Assembly: GCF_900601905.1 (NCBI RefSeq)
Contig: NZ_UWFA01000505.1
Coordinates: 248,001-312,000 of the forward strand
Direction of reading: 5' to 3'
Source: Pseudomonas viridiflava
Lineage (GTDB): Bacteria; Pseudomonadota; Gammaproteobacteria; Pseudomonadales; Pseudomonadaceae
DNA length: 64,000 nucleotides
This document shows positions 33,931 to 42,318 of the stretch, one piece after another. Position 1 is the stretch's first letter. The number at the start of each line of letters is the position of its first letter. A model generated the notes under the pieces. The model was not told the origin of the DNA. It did not search any database and was given only the letters and a program-made list of their open reading frames with translations. Both the position numbers and the translations under genes were made by a program.

Positions 33931-34518
33931 ATGCCTGATGACCCTCACCACAACGACCATCGCCCTCCCCATCGCGAACATGGCGATGGACGCGATGGTT
34001 TTGAAAAGCGCCCTGGCCGTGAACGTGGCGGGCGCGGGCCTCGGGTGTTTGCCCCGGGAGACCTGAAACTGCTGCTGCTGGCGTTGATTGCCGAACAGCC
34101 GTGCCATGGCTATGACCTGATCCGCCAGATTGAAGGCATGTTCGATGGCGCTTACAGCCCGAGCCCCGGCGTGATCTACCCGACCCTGACCTTTCTGGAA
34201 GAAAGCGAGCTGATCGCAGGCGACGCCCAGGGTGGCAAGAAACACTATGCCGTCACCGAAGCCGGTCGCACCTCACTGGCCGAGCAGGCTGTCGCGCTGG
34301 ATGGGGTACGGATGCGCATTGACGTCAGCAAGCGCTCGCTGCGCGGCCATGATCGACCGGCTGAAATCCACGAAGCGGTGCATAACCTGCGCCACGCTCT
34401 GCAGTTGCATCACGGTCGCTGGAGCCCGGAAGAAATCCTGCGGGTTCGCGACCTGCTCAATAACACTGCCAAAGCCATTGTCGATGGCCCACAATCAGCA
34501 TCGGAGAAGTCGGTATGA
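33931..34518 (+). CDS. yqjI: PadR-family, YqjI-like metal-responsive repressor
   Basis: 195 residues. The first 35 are His/Asp/Arg-rich (HHNDHRPPHREHGDG), as in E. coli YqjI where this tail binds nickel or iron. A PadR winged helix follows (LKLLLLALIAEQPCHGYDLI, SPGVIYPTLTFLEE, KKHYAVTEAG). The ATG at 33931 has AGGAG nine bases upstream; the ATG at 33922 abuts AGGAG and cannot be used. The stop overlaps the next start by 4 nt. YqjI of E. coli represses the neighbouring ferric reductase gene; the same arrangement is present here, and the palindrome upstream supports autoregulation. Confidence 0.88.
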   Translation: MPDDPHHNDHRPPHREHGDGRDGFEKRPGRERGGRGPRVFAPGDLKLLLLALIAEQPCHGYDLIRQIEGMFDGAYSPSPGVIYPTLTFLEESELIAGDAQGGKKHYAVTEAGRTSLAEQAVALDGVRMRIDVSKRSLRGHDRPAEIHEAVHNLRHALQLHHGRWSPEEILRVRDLLNNTAKAIVDGPQSASEKSV

Positions 34519-35285
34519 ATTCGCAGCAAGGTATCCATCGCGTCAGCCATGAGATCAAGCGTCGCAGGCTTGAAGTGCTGCGCGTCAACGACATCACCCC
34601 GAAAATGCGCCGCATCACCCTGCACGGACCGGACCTGAGCGGCTTCATCAGCCTGGGCACCGATGATCACGTAAAGCTGATTTTTGCCAACACCCCGCAA
34701 GAGCAGGCCGCGCTGGAAAACTTCATGGCAGGCTCACCTGGCGATGGACCCAAACCGCTCATGCGCGACTACACCCCGCGCCGTTATGATGCGGTCAGTG
34801 GCGAGTTGGACATTGATTTCGTCTTGCATGGCGAGGGCCCGGCGGCCAGTTGGGCTGAACAGGCCGAGCCAGGTCAGTTCCTGCACATTGCCGGACCACG
34901 GGGTTCGATGATTGTCCCGGACATCTTCGACAGCTACCTGCTGCTCGGCGACGAAACCGCCCTGCCCGCCATTGCCCGCCGTCTTGAAGAATTACCTGCT
35001 CATCGCCACGCACTGGTGGTCGTCGAAGTGGCCGATCAGGGCGAGCAGCAAGTGTTTGCCAGCCAGGCCCAGGTCGACGTGATCTGGATCGTGCGTGGCG
35101 AACAGTACCTGCTGGACGTGACCCGCCGCCTGGAAATGCCCGAAGGCAGACTGTATGCCTGGGTAGCGACCGAATCAGGCCTGTCACGCAAGCTGCGCCG
35201 GGTGTTGCTCGATGAGTTCGGGCTGGAAGAAGAATTCGTGAAGGCTGCGGGGTATTGGCGCGTTGATGGGGTGGATGGCGAATAG
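34515..35285 (+). CDS. Siderophore-interacting protein (YqjH/ViuB-type ferric reductase)
   Basis: 256 residues. FAD-binding motif RDYTPRRYDA and DFVLHGEGPAASWA with GPRGSM, then an NAD(P)H-type C-terminal half (YLLLGDETALPAIARRLEEL, YAWVATESGLSRKLRRVLLD), as in YqjH and ViuB. It reduces iron(III) held by siderophores in the cytosol. Overlaps the PadR gene by 4 nt (ATGA), so the two are coupled. No Fur box was seen near the promoter. Confidence 0.92.
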   Translation: MNSQQGIHRVSHEIKRRRLEVLRVNDITPKMRRITLHGPDLSGFISLGTDDHVKLIFANTPQEQAALENFMAGSPGDGPKPLMRDYTPRRYDAVSGELDIDFVLHGEGPAASWAEQAEPGQFLHIAGPRGSMIVPDIFDSYLLLGDETALPAIARRLEELPAHRHALVVVEVADQGEQQVFASQAQVDVIWIVRGEQYLLDVTRRLEMPEGRLYAWVATESGLSRKLRRVLLDEFGLEEEFVKAAGYWRVDGVDGE

Positions 35286-35308
35286 TCTCTCGAGTTGAAA
35301 TGAAATCC

Positions 35309-35399
35309 ATGTGGGAGCGGTGCTTGCCCGCGATAAGGTTGGGCGTTATTCACTTCAGATCGCCTAAACCTTATCGCGGGCAAGCACCGCTCTCACATG
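35309..35399. repeat. REP doublet, 'GGTGCTTGCCCGCGATAAGG' class
   Basis: Near-perfect arms of about 35 bases, CATGTGGGAGCGGTGCTTGC to GATAAGG and its complement ending GCACCGCTCTCACATG. The loop is short. It sits between convergent genes, 3 bases from the next stop. Confidence 0.92.
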
Positions 35400-35401
35400 G
35401 G

Positions 35402-36052
35402 TCACTTCCCACAGAACCTGTCCGCCCCCAAAACCCCCAGCGCAATCACGATAAACCCCAGCAATATCCCACCAGCATTGGTGAACGCCTCGACGTAGCC
35501 AATGTTGCCGACGTTGATAAAGGGGTACATGTAGTCGCCGATGTAACTGCCCCTGAGCAGCACGTAAGAAAAGTACGCCGCCGGGTACAGCATCCAGAAG
35601 ATTACGTGCCTGAATCGCAACCCGCCCTTGGGCACATACAGCCACCAGTACAGCACGAACGCCAGCGGCATGACGTCGTGCAGTAATACGTCGGCGATCC
35701 ACTGCCAGCCTTGCGGGTGCCAGAGGTGTCGCAGCAGCAGGTTATAGGCCAGCCCGACCAGCACGATGCTGGCCGCAATACCACCGCACACCACGGGCAG
35801 GCGAAAGAATCGCTGCGCGGGCGAGTCCCTGTTCATCAGGGCGCAGGTCAGCGCCACCGCCACCAGGGTGTTGGTCCACACCGTAAAAAAGCTGAAAAAA
35901 CGCACCAGCCCTCCTATCAGGCTGGCGTCGTCGGCCCAGCGGGCGATCAGTACCAGATAGAGCTGGATGGCCAGCCCGGTCCAACCCAGACAGGCGGCGA
36001 TGAGAGTGAAGCGGCGCGATCCTTGCGCAATCTGTGGAGCTTTGCGGTGCAT
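35402..36052 (-). CDS. Pr6Pr family membrane protein
   Basis: 216 residues with six predicted membrane segments. FFSFFTVWTNTLVAVALTCA, LLHDVMPLAFVLYWWLYVPKG and SYIGDYMYPFINVGNIGYVE are typical of the Pr6Pr (FAR-17a/AIG1-like) family. Function unknown. AAGGA is seven bases upstream of the ATG. Confidence 0.85.
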   Translation of the reverse strand: MHRKAPQIAQGSRRFTLIAACLGWTGLAIQLYLVLIARWADDASLIGGLVRFFSFFTVWTNTLVAVALTCALMNRDSPAQRFFRLPVVCGGIAASIVLVGLAYNLLLRHLWHPQGWQWIADVLLHDVMPLAFVLYWWLYVPKGGLRFRHVIFWMLYPAAYFSYVLLRGSYIGDYMYPFINVGNIGYVEAFTNAGGILLGFIVIALGVLGADRFCGK

Positions 36053-36091
36053 CGTTTATTCCTTGAAACCCGGCATTCCAACCGGGCGAAG

Positions 36092-36319
36092 TTACCAACC
36101 CTTGCTGCGGTGCAACTTCACGTAGAGCGCCTCGACCTTCTCCCTGGCCCAAGGCGTCTTGCGTAGAAAGGTCAGGCTGGACTTGATACTTGGATCGCTC
36201 TTGAAGCAGCGAATATCAATGCGTTCAGCCAGCCCTGACCACTCGTAATGCTCAACCAGTGCGTTGAGAATCTGTTCCAGTGTCACGCCGTGCAGGGGAT
36301 TGGAATGGGGTGTCGTCAT
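36092..36319 (-). CDS. VF530 family DNA-binding protein (DUF2132)
   Basis: 75 residues matching the VF530/DUF2132 pattern: NPLHGVTLEQILNALVEHY, then GLAERIDIRCFKSDPSIKSS and LTFLRKTPWAREKVEALY. Structures of this family suggested double-stranded DNA binding; the cellular role is unknown. GAAGG lies upstream of the ATG. Confidence 0.88.
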   Translation of the reverse strand: MTTPHSNPLHGVTLEQILNALVEHYEWSGLAERIDIRCFKSDPSIKSSLTFLRKTPWAREKVEALYVKLHRSKGW

Positions 36320-36679
36320 GCAAAACCTTCAAGCTTGAGGATAAGGGGCATTTCCCGAGAGCTGCGCACCTTAGCCGAGCCTTCAGACAGCGGGAAGAGC
36401 TTAGCGTGCGAAGACGATGTTTTGGCAGTCAGCTAGCGCCCCTACCAAGTGTAGGACGTTTCCCAAATCAGCCCATCCATGACGGGTGGAATGGGCTTCC
36501 CCCCACTATTGCAATCCGCGCAATGATCCATGTCAGTTTCGGCGCTGTTTACACACTCGTTAGGCCCCTATCATTACCGCCTGCCCGCTGAACCGATTTT
36601 GCAACTGTTTTTGCCTTGCAAGGCGGCGACATATCGCCACAGGCACTCCTCTCCAGATCACCCGAAAAGAACGATACCC
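36320..36679. other. Promoter region of the second oprB-type gene
   Basis: 360 bases without a gene. It holds a perfect palindrome GCCTTGCAAGGC (36613-36624) 55 bases before the start codon, and an inverted repeat of CCCATC..GGGT type near 36473-36510. The open frame upstream of 36680 has no ribosome site and no family match. Confidence 0.45.
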
Positions 36680-38062
36680 ATGTCTGCCCAATCGCGACGT
36701 TTTTTGGCTTATGCCCTGCCCGCTTCATCCCGCCTGACCTTTACCGCAAGACTGTGCGGGCTCGCTGTTGCAAGCCTTGCAGGCTGCGTTCATGCCGCGC
36801 CCGCCTTCGAGGGTGATTCGCCGTGGATGCTGGGCGACTGGAACGGCAAGCGCAGCGAACTTTCGCAACAAGGCTACGACTTCAAACTCGATTACACCTC
36901 CGAGACCGGCTCCAACCTGCACGGTGGTTACAGCCATGACAAAGCGGTGCGCTATAGCGATCAGTACGCGCTTGGCGCTCACCTGGATCTGCAGAAAATT
37001 CTTGGTTGGCATGACGCCGAGTTTCAGCTGACGCTGACTAACCGCAACGGCGACAACATCAGCAATGACCGGGTCAGCGACCCTCGCACCGGTACCTTGT
37101 CCTCCTCCCAGGAAGTCTGGGGCCGAGGCAGCGTGACCCGTCTGACGCAGCTCTGGTATCAGCAGAAGTTTTTCGATCAGGCGCTGAGCATCAAACTCGG
37201 TCGCTTCAATCAGGGTGAAGATTTCGGAAGTTTCCCGTGTGATTTCCAAAACCTGGCGCTGTGCGGTTCGCAAGTTGGCAACTGGGACGGCGGCACTGTC
37301 TACAACTGGCCTGTCAGCCAGTGGGCGATGCGCGCCAGATATCAGATCAATCCTGAGATGTTCGCCCAAATCGGCGTGTTCGAGCAGAACCCGTCCAATC
37401 TGGACAACGATAACGGCTTCAAACTCAGCGGCAGCGGTACGCAAGGCATGGTGCTTCCCGTCGAGCTGGTCTGGTCGCCACGGGTGCGCGGCCTGCCGGG
37501 CGAGTACCGCGCCGGGTATTACTACAGCACCGCCAACAGCCAGGATGTGTACAAGAACAGCAACGGGCAGTCCGCCGCCCTGACCGACGGCAGTTATCGC
37601 AGCGCGTCGAGCAAACACGGCCTGTGGCTCAACCTCCTGCAGCAAGTGACCGGCCGCGACGGCGAGCAAAGCCGTGGCCTGAGCGTGTTTGCCAACGCCA
37701 CCCTGCACGACAAGAAGACCAACAAGGTCGACAACTATGTGTCACTCGGCGCGTTCTACAAGGGCCCGTTCGATGCCCGTCCGAAAGATGACATCGGCCT
37801 GGCTGTCGCGCGCATCCACGTGAACCCCGCCTACCGCAAAAATACGGCTGCACAGAATCGGGCAGCGGCGGTCTACGACTACAACGACCCAGCGTTTACG
37901 CCGCTGCAGGACACTGAATACAACGCGGAGATCTACTACGGCGTGCACGTCAATAACTGGCTGACCATGCGTCCCAACCTGCAGTTCATCCGCCATCCCG
38001 GCGGCGTGAATCAGGTAGACGATGCGTTGGTCGCTGGGCTGAAAATCCAGTCCTCGTTCTGA
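36680..38062 (+). CDS. Second OprB-type carbohydrate porin
   Basis: 460 residues from the ATG at 36680 (MSAQSRRFLAYALPASSRLT). A signal peptide ends near CVHA. The mature sequence is a clear paralogue of the oprB product at 7236: PWMLGDWNGKRSELSQQGYD, QEVWGRGSVTRLTQLW, GEDFGSFPCDFQNLALCG, ending KIQSSF with a terminal Phe. The ribosome site is weak. The position before gcd suggests it admits glucose for periplasmic oxidation rather than for GtsABCD. Confidence 0.9.
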   Translation: MSAQSRRFLAYALPASSRLTFTARLCGLAVASLAGCVHAAPAFEGDSPWMLGDWNGKRSELSQQGYDFKLDYTSETGSNLHGGYSHDKAVRYSDQYALGAHLDLQKILGWHDAEFQLTLTNRNGDNISNDRVSDPRTGTLSSSQEVWGRGSVTRLTQLWYQQKFFDQALSIKLGRFNQGEDFGSFPCDFQNLALCGSQVGNWDGGTVYNWPVSQWAMRARYQINPEMFAQIGVFEQNPSNLDNDNGFKLSGSGTQGMVLPVELVWSPRVRGLPGEYRAGYYYSTANSQDVYKNSNGQSAALTDGSYRSASSKHGLWLNLLQQVTGRDGEQSRGLSVFANATLHDKKTNKVDNYVSLGAFYKGPFDARPKDDIGLAVARIHVNPAYRKNTAAQNRAAAVYDYNDPAFTPLQDTEYNAEIYYGVHVNNWLTMRPNLQFIRHPGGVNQVDDALVAGLKIQSSF

Positions 38063-38194
38063 CCGACGGCTGTTTTTTGCTGTCAATAGTTCGTATCAGC
38101 AACTAGTTTCAAAGTATTGCAGCGAATTCTTCATTGAATCCTGTGCGAAACGACAAAGCGTCAATCACTTAAATCTGTCTTGGAGATTCACACT

Positions 38195-40624
38195 ATGAGC
38201 ACTGACGGTGCCTTGAGTAGACATCGCCTGCTACCGACGTTGCTCGGGGCGGTGATACTGCTGATGGGCCTGGTCCTGCTGGGCCTGGGTATAAAACTGC
38301 TGCAGGTCGGCGGCTCGATGTATTACCTGCTGGCCGGTATTGGTCTGGCGATCACAGGCGTGCTGCTGATCACGGGTCGGCGCGCGGCCTTTGGCCTGTA
38401 TGCAGTGATCCTCTTCGCGAGTACCGTCTGGGCATTGTGGGAAGTGGGTCTGGATTGGTGGCAACTGGTGCCACGTCTGGCCTTGTGGTTTGCGATCGGC
38501 ATCGTCTTGCTTCTGCCATGGTTCCGTCGCCCGGTTCTGCGTGGCCAGCCTGGCGGCATGGGCATCGGCGGTCTGACCGTAGCCGTGGTGCTGGCGGGCA
38601 TTACCGCCCTGGCGAGCCAGTTCACCAACCCGGGCGAGATCAAAGGTGAGTTGGACCGCGGCTCTCAAGGTCAAGAGCAGGCGGGCACCACCAGCGCCGC
38701 GCCTGCCATGCCCGATGGCGACTGGCAGTCCTACGGCCGTACCGGCTTTGGGGATCGTTACTCGCCACTGGCGCAGATCACCCCGGAAAACGCCAGCAAG
38801 CTGGTGCCGGCCTGGACCTATCGCACCGGTGATATCCCAGGGCCGAACGACCCGGGTGAAACCACCGCCGAGAACACGCCACTCAAAGTCAACGGCATGC
38901 TCTACGTGTGTACCCCGCACAGCCAGGTCATCGCTCTGGACCCGGATACCGGCAAGGAAATCTGGCGCTACGATCCGAAGATCAGCACCCAGAATGCGGC
39001 CAACTTCAAAGGCTGGGCGCACATGACCTGCCGTGGCGTGTCGTATCACGATGACGCCGCCTACGCCGCCGCACCCGCTCAAAGCCCGGCAACCCCTGCT
39101 GTGGCCTCGGCTGAGAGCAATGTCTGCCCGCGTCGCATCTTTCTGCCGACCGCTGACACCCGCCTGATCGCGCTGAACGCCGACACCGGTAAAGTCTGTG
39201 AAGATTTCGGCAACAAAGGCGCCATCGACCTGAGCGCCAACATTGGCACCTTCGCGCCGGGCGGCTACTACTCCACGTCGCCACCTGCGGTGACCAAAGA
39301 CCTGGTGGTGATCGGTGGTCACGTGACCGACAACGTTTCGGTGGATGAGCCTTCTGGCGTGATCCGCGCGTTCGACGTGCACACTGGCCGACTGATATGG
39401 AACTGGGACAGCGGCAATCCGGACGACACCACACCGATTGCAGCTGGCCAGTCGTACACCCGCAACTCGCCCAACATGTGGTCGATGTTTGCGGTCGATG
39501 AAAAGCTCGGCATGCTCTACCTGCCGATGGGTAACCAGACCCCGGATCAATGGGGTGGTGACCGCACCGACGAGTCCGAGAAGTACAGCGCCAGCATCGT
39601 TGCACTGGACATCGCGTCCGGCAAAGTTCGCTGGAACATGCAGCTGACTCACCACGACCTGTGGGACATGGACGTGGGCGGTCAACCGACCCTCATGGAC
39701 ATGAAAACCGCCGGCGGCATCAAGCCTGCCGTGCTGGTATCGACCAAGCAAGGCAGCATTTATGTGCTGGACCGCAGCAACGGTCAGCCGATCATCCCGA
39801 TCAACGAAGTGCCGGTGCCTCAGGGCGCAGTGGCAGGCGATCGCACTTCGCCGACCCAGCCGAAATCGGACCTGAACTTCATGCCGCCGCCGTTGAAAGA
39901 ACGCGACATGTGGGGCGTCACACCGTTTGACCAGGCGCTGTGCCGGATCGACTTCAAATCCCTGCGTTATGACGGCCCGTTCACCCCGCCATCGCTGCAA
40001 GGCTCGATCGTCTACCCTGGTAACTTCGGCGTGTTCGACTGGGGCGGCATTTCGGTCGATCCGGTGCGCCAGATCGCGTTCGTCAACCCAAGCTACATGG
40101 CGTTCCGATCCAAGCTGGTCCCGGCTGCAGAAGTCGAAGGCGGCCCAGGGCGCAAGAGTGAAACCGAAGGCGTGCAGCCGAACAAAGGCGCGCCATACGG
40201 CGTGATCCTTGAAGCGCTGCTGTCGCCGATGGGCTTGCCTTGTCAGGCACCAGCCTGGGGCTATGTTGCAGCCGTGGACCTGACCAATCATCAGACCATC
40301 TGGATGCACAAGAACGGCACCGTGCGTGACAGCTCGCCGGTTCCGATCCCGCTGAGCATGGGTGTTCCAAGCCTGGGCGGTACGTTCACCACCGCCGGCG
40401 GCGTGGCGTTCCTCAGCGGTACGCTGGACCAGTACCTGCGTGCCTACGATGTTCGTAACGGCAAGCAGCTCTGGGAAGGCCGCCTGCCAGCAGGCGCGCA
40501 AACCACGCCAATGACTTACACCGGCAAGGACGGCAAGCAATACGTGCTGGTCGTGGCCGGGGGTCATGGTTCGCTGGGTACCAAGCAAGGCGATTACGTG
40601 ATGGCGTTCAAACTGCCGGATTGA
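38195..40624 (+). CDS. gcd: Membrane-bound PQQ glucose dehydrogenase
   Basis: 809 residues from the ATG at 38195 (MSTDGALSRHRLL), with GGAG nine bases upstream; the ATG at 38180 lacks a site. Five membrane helices at about 10-145 (ubiquinone-binding anchor), then an eight-bladed PQQ propeller: GDRYSPLAQITPENASKLVP, TPLKVNGMLYVCTPHSQVIA, LTHHDLWDMDVGGQPTL and DRTSPTQPKSDLNFMPP. It oxidises glucose to gluconolactone in the periplasm and passes electrons to ubiquinone. Preceded by its own porin gene, followed by a strong terminator. Confidence 0.97.
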   Translation: MSTDGALSRHRLLPTLLGAVILLMGLVLLGLGIKLLQVGGSMYYLLAGIGLAITGVLLITGRRAAFGLYAVILFASTVWALWEVGLDWWQLVPRLALWFAIGIVLLLPWFRRPVLRGQPGGMGIGGLTVAVVLAGITALASQFTNPGEIKGELDRGSQGQEQAGTTSAAPAMPDGDWQSYGRTGFGDRYSPLAQITPENASKLVPAWTYRTGDIPGPNDPGETTAENTPLKVNGMLYVCTPHSQVIALDPDTGKEIWRYDPKISTQNAANFKGWAHMTCRGVSYHDDAAYAAAPAQSPATPAVASAESNVCPRRIFLPTADTRLIALNADTGKVCEDFGNKGAIDLSANIGTFAPGGYYSTSPPAVTKDLVVIGGHVTDNVSVDEPSGVIRAFDVHTGRLIWNWDSGNPDDTTPIAAGQSYTRNSPNMWSMFAVDEKLGMLYLPMGNQTPDQWGGDRTDESEKYSASIVALDIASGKVRWNMQLTHHDLWDMDVGGQPTLMDMKTAGGIKPAVLVSTKQGSIYVLDRSNGQPIIPINEVPVPQGAVAGDRTSPTQPKSDLNFMPPPLKERDMWGVTPFDQALCRIDFKSLRYDGPFTPPSLQGSIVYPGNFGVFDWGGISVDPVRQIAFVNPSYMAFRSKLVPAAEVEGGPGRKSETEGVQPNKGAPYGVILEALLSPMGLPCQAPAWGYVAAVDLTNHQTIWMHKNGTVRDSSPVPIPLSMGVPSLGGTFTTAGGVAFLSGTLDQYLRAYDVRNGKQLWEGRLPAGAQTTPMTYTGKDGKQYVLVVAGGHGSLGTKQGDYVMAFKLPD

Positions 40625-40651
40625 TGGTTGTTTGATGTTATCTGCATGAAA

Positions 40652-40683
40652 AAGCGGCTATCGAGAGATGGCCGTTTTTTTTT
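40652..40683 (+). terminator. Rho-independent terminator of gcd
   Basis: AGCGGCTATC-GAGA-GATGGCCG forms a stem with one mismatch, followed by nine T. It begins 28 bases after the gcd stop. Confidence 0.88.
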
Positions 40684-40684
40684 G

Positions 40685-41024
40685 TGAATATGCGCGATCC
40701 CGTTGGAGCGAGGCTTGCCCGCGAATCAGACGCTGCGGGCTGCCTGATAAACCGCGTTATCGTTCTTCGCGAGCAAGCTCGGCTCCTACAGATACGCAGG
40801 TTTGCCAGGCACACCGCGTACCCCGTGGGAGCGAATTCATTCGCGAAGGCAATGGTGCAGACAACGATAAAGCGCGGCAAGCACACACGAACAGGCCGCC
40901 TCATGCGCTTCTCATTTTGAGCGCTCCGTCAAACCACGCTGGCATTGAGGCGCAATAAGGGCGGAACCGTCAGCAGCCATCAACGCGGCAACGGATATGT
41001 ACACACATCACTGACACCCAACCG
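40685..41024. other. Intergenic region with REP elements between gcd and the globin lipoprotein gene
   Basis: 340 bases hold a REP doublet (40702-40791) and a lone shorter inverted element GGGAGCGAATTCATTCGCGA (40826-40845). No gene is recognisable in the rest. Open frames here merely read through the repeats. Confidence 0.6.
40702..40791. repeat. REP doublet after gcd
   Basis: Arms TTGGAGCGAGGCTTGCCCGC and TTCGCGAGCAAGCTCGGCTC; the unequal arm types are the same combination as in the tandem array at 19683. Confidence 0.9.
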
Positions 41025-41450
41025 CTACTTCTCAATCACATCCCCGCGCATCGGGGCCAGCCGCGCAATCAGGCGGTTTTGGTTGGGCACGGAAATCCCC
41101 TGGGCATCCATGGAATCGATCAGGTTTTCAACCAGCGCATTGAAATCGCTGCGGGTCAGGTTCTGGCCTTTATGCGACTCGGCCATGGTGTCCCCCGTGT
41201 ACTTGCAGGGCCCACCCGCTTCTACGCACAGCTGCTCAACCAGTTTGTCGCGCAGGCGGATGATATCGATCTTCTTGAAGTTTTCGCCGATACGCTCATC
41301 CTTCACCGAAATGATCAGCATGCCTTCAACAATCCGCTGAATCCCCGGCTTCTGTCCCAGCGCCTGATACAGGCTATCGTCTTTGGGCGGCTGTTGAGCA
41401 CAACCGGCGAGCATGACCAGCACCCAGCAGGTGAGTAATTTCAGGCGCAT
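41025..41450 (-). CDS. Group 1 truncated-globin lipoprotein with a non-polar distal pocket
   Basis: 141 residues. Lipoprotein signal MRLKLLTCWVLVMLAGC with lipid-anchored Cys17, so it acts on the periplasmic face of a membrane. The remainder aligns with group 1 truncated globins such as mycobacterial HbN: SLYQALGQ, RIGENFKKIDIIRLRDK, GGPCKYTG and the proximal histidine in MAESHKGQNLTRSDF (His93). The residues that bind oxygen in HbN are changed: TyrB10 to Leu45 and GlnE11 to Leu70. Cys75 and Cys82 could form a disulfide. GGGGAG lies eight bases upstream. Last gene of a four-gene operon, starting 1 nt after the DUF3034 stop. Confidence 0.87.
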   Translation of the reverse strand: MRLKLLTCWVLVMLAGCAQQPPKDDSLYQALGQKPGIQRIVEGMLIISVKDERIGENFKKIDIIRLRDKLVEQLCVEAGGPCKYTGDTMAESHKGQNLTRSDFNALVENLIDSMDAQGISVPNQNRLIARLAPMRGDVIEK

Positions 41451-41451
41451 G

Positions 41452-42315
41452 TCAGAAGCTCCCCTGAATGGACAGATAAGCGCCGTTCTGGTCATCCAGC
41501 GTGGCGATTTCGCCCAACTTGGCGTAGGCCAGAATCACCGAAAGGTGCTTGTTGGGGAAATAACCGACGAACACATCCGCCCAATCGCTCTCACCCGAGA
41601 ACGACAGGTTGTCCGGCTTTTCCCGATATTCCACGCCCAATGCCCAGCGCGGGTTGAACAGCACGGCGACGGAACCTTCCTTGAGCAGGCTGCGGGTGTC
41701 GCGGCGGTCGCCACCGAAACCCAGCAGGCCGGTTTCATTGGCGCGGCTGTAACGCACCCCGCCGTTGACCACCACGTTGTAGCCAAACGCCGCGCCCATG
41801 AACAGGCGGCTGGCGGTCAGGTAGCCCTCGACATCCGAGTCCCGCCTGGCACCGATCAGGCTGGGGATGAGGAAGTCATTCTGCTTCTTGTATTCAATGC
41901 CGAGGGAAACCTGCGGCAGGCTGTCGTAAATCAGGTCACCAAACAGTCGGACTTTGAGGCCGAAAATATCCTGAGTCAGGTTATCTTCCGGCAGGCTCAG
42001 GTTTTTCTGCAGCGTACCCAGGTCAAATCGCTGGTGGGCGTAGGAAAGCTCTACACGGTTGCCATAGGCGACCGACATACCGGCGACGTCCAGGGTGTAA
42101 TCCGGCAAATCCACGTGCGTGGCAAACACACTGGTGCCCCACTCGCCCTGCTCGCCGTAGCCGGTCAGCACCGCCCAGGGGGTAATCCCGCCGCCCGCTG
42201 CGCCTTCAATGCTGGAGCCGCCGCCAGTGGCAATCAACCGACCGTTATCAGCCTCGGCGAACGGCACAAAGGCACCCAACACGCAACTCAACACCAGCGA
42301 ACGCTTGTAGGACAT
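41452..42315 (-). CDS. DUF3034 family outer-membrane barrel protein
   Basis: 287 residues. A signal peptide (MSYKRSLVLSCVLGAFVPFA) ends near AEA. The mature part begins with the family motif GGGSSIEGAAGGGITPWAVL and consists of alternating beta-strand-like segments ending in Phe (SIQGSF), consistent with an outer-membrane barrel. Function unknown. Located between the EAL protein (3 nt) and the globin lipoprotein (1 nt), so all are co-translated. No strong ribosome site. Confidence 0.85.
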   Translation of the reverse strand: MSYKRSLVLSCVLGAFVPFAEADNGRLIATGGGSSIEGAAGGGITPWAVLTGYGEQGEWGTSVFATHVDLPDYTLDVAGMSVAYGNRVELSYAHQRFDLGTLQKNLSLPEDNLTQDIFGLKVRLFGDLIYDSLPQVSLGIEYKKQNDFLIPSLIGARRDSDVEGYLTASRLFMGAAFGYNVVVNGGVRYSRANETGLLGFGGDRRDTRSLLKEGSVAVLFNPRWALGVEYREKPDNLSFSGESDWADVFVGYFPNKHLSVILAYAKLGEIATLDDQNGAYLSIQGSF

Positions 42316-42318
42316 AGC

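Noticed and set aside
33931..35285. Fur box for the siderophore-interacting protein operon
   Set aside because: No sequence close to the GATAATGATAATCATTATC type was seen; the palindrome present fits a PadR-type repressor better.
38231..40588. 785-codon open frame on the minus strand opposite gcd
   Set aside because: Shadow of a high-GC gene; the plus-strand gene is a full-length Gcd with all motifs.
40668..40958. Two overlapping short frames between gcd and the globin gene
   Set aside because: They start in the gcd terminator and translate REP sequence.
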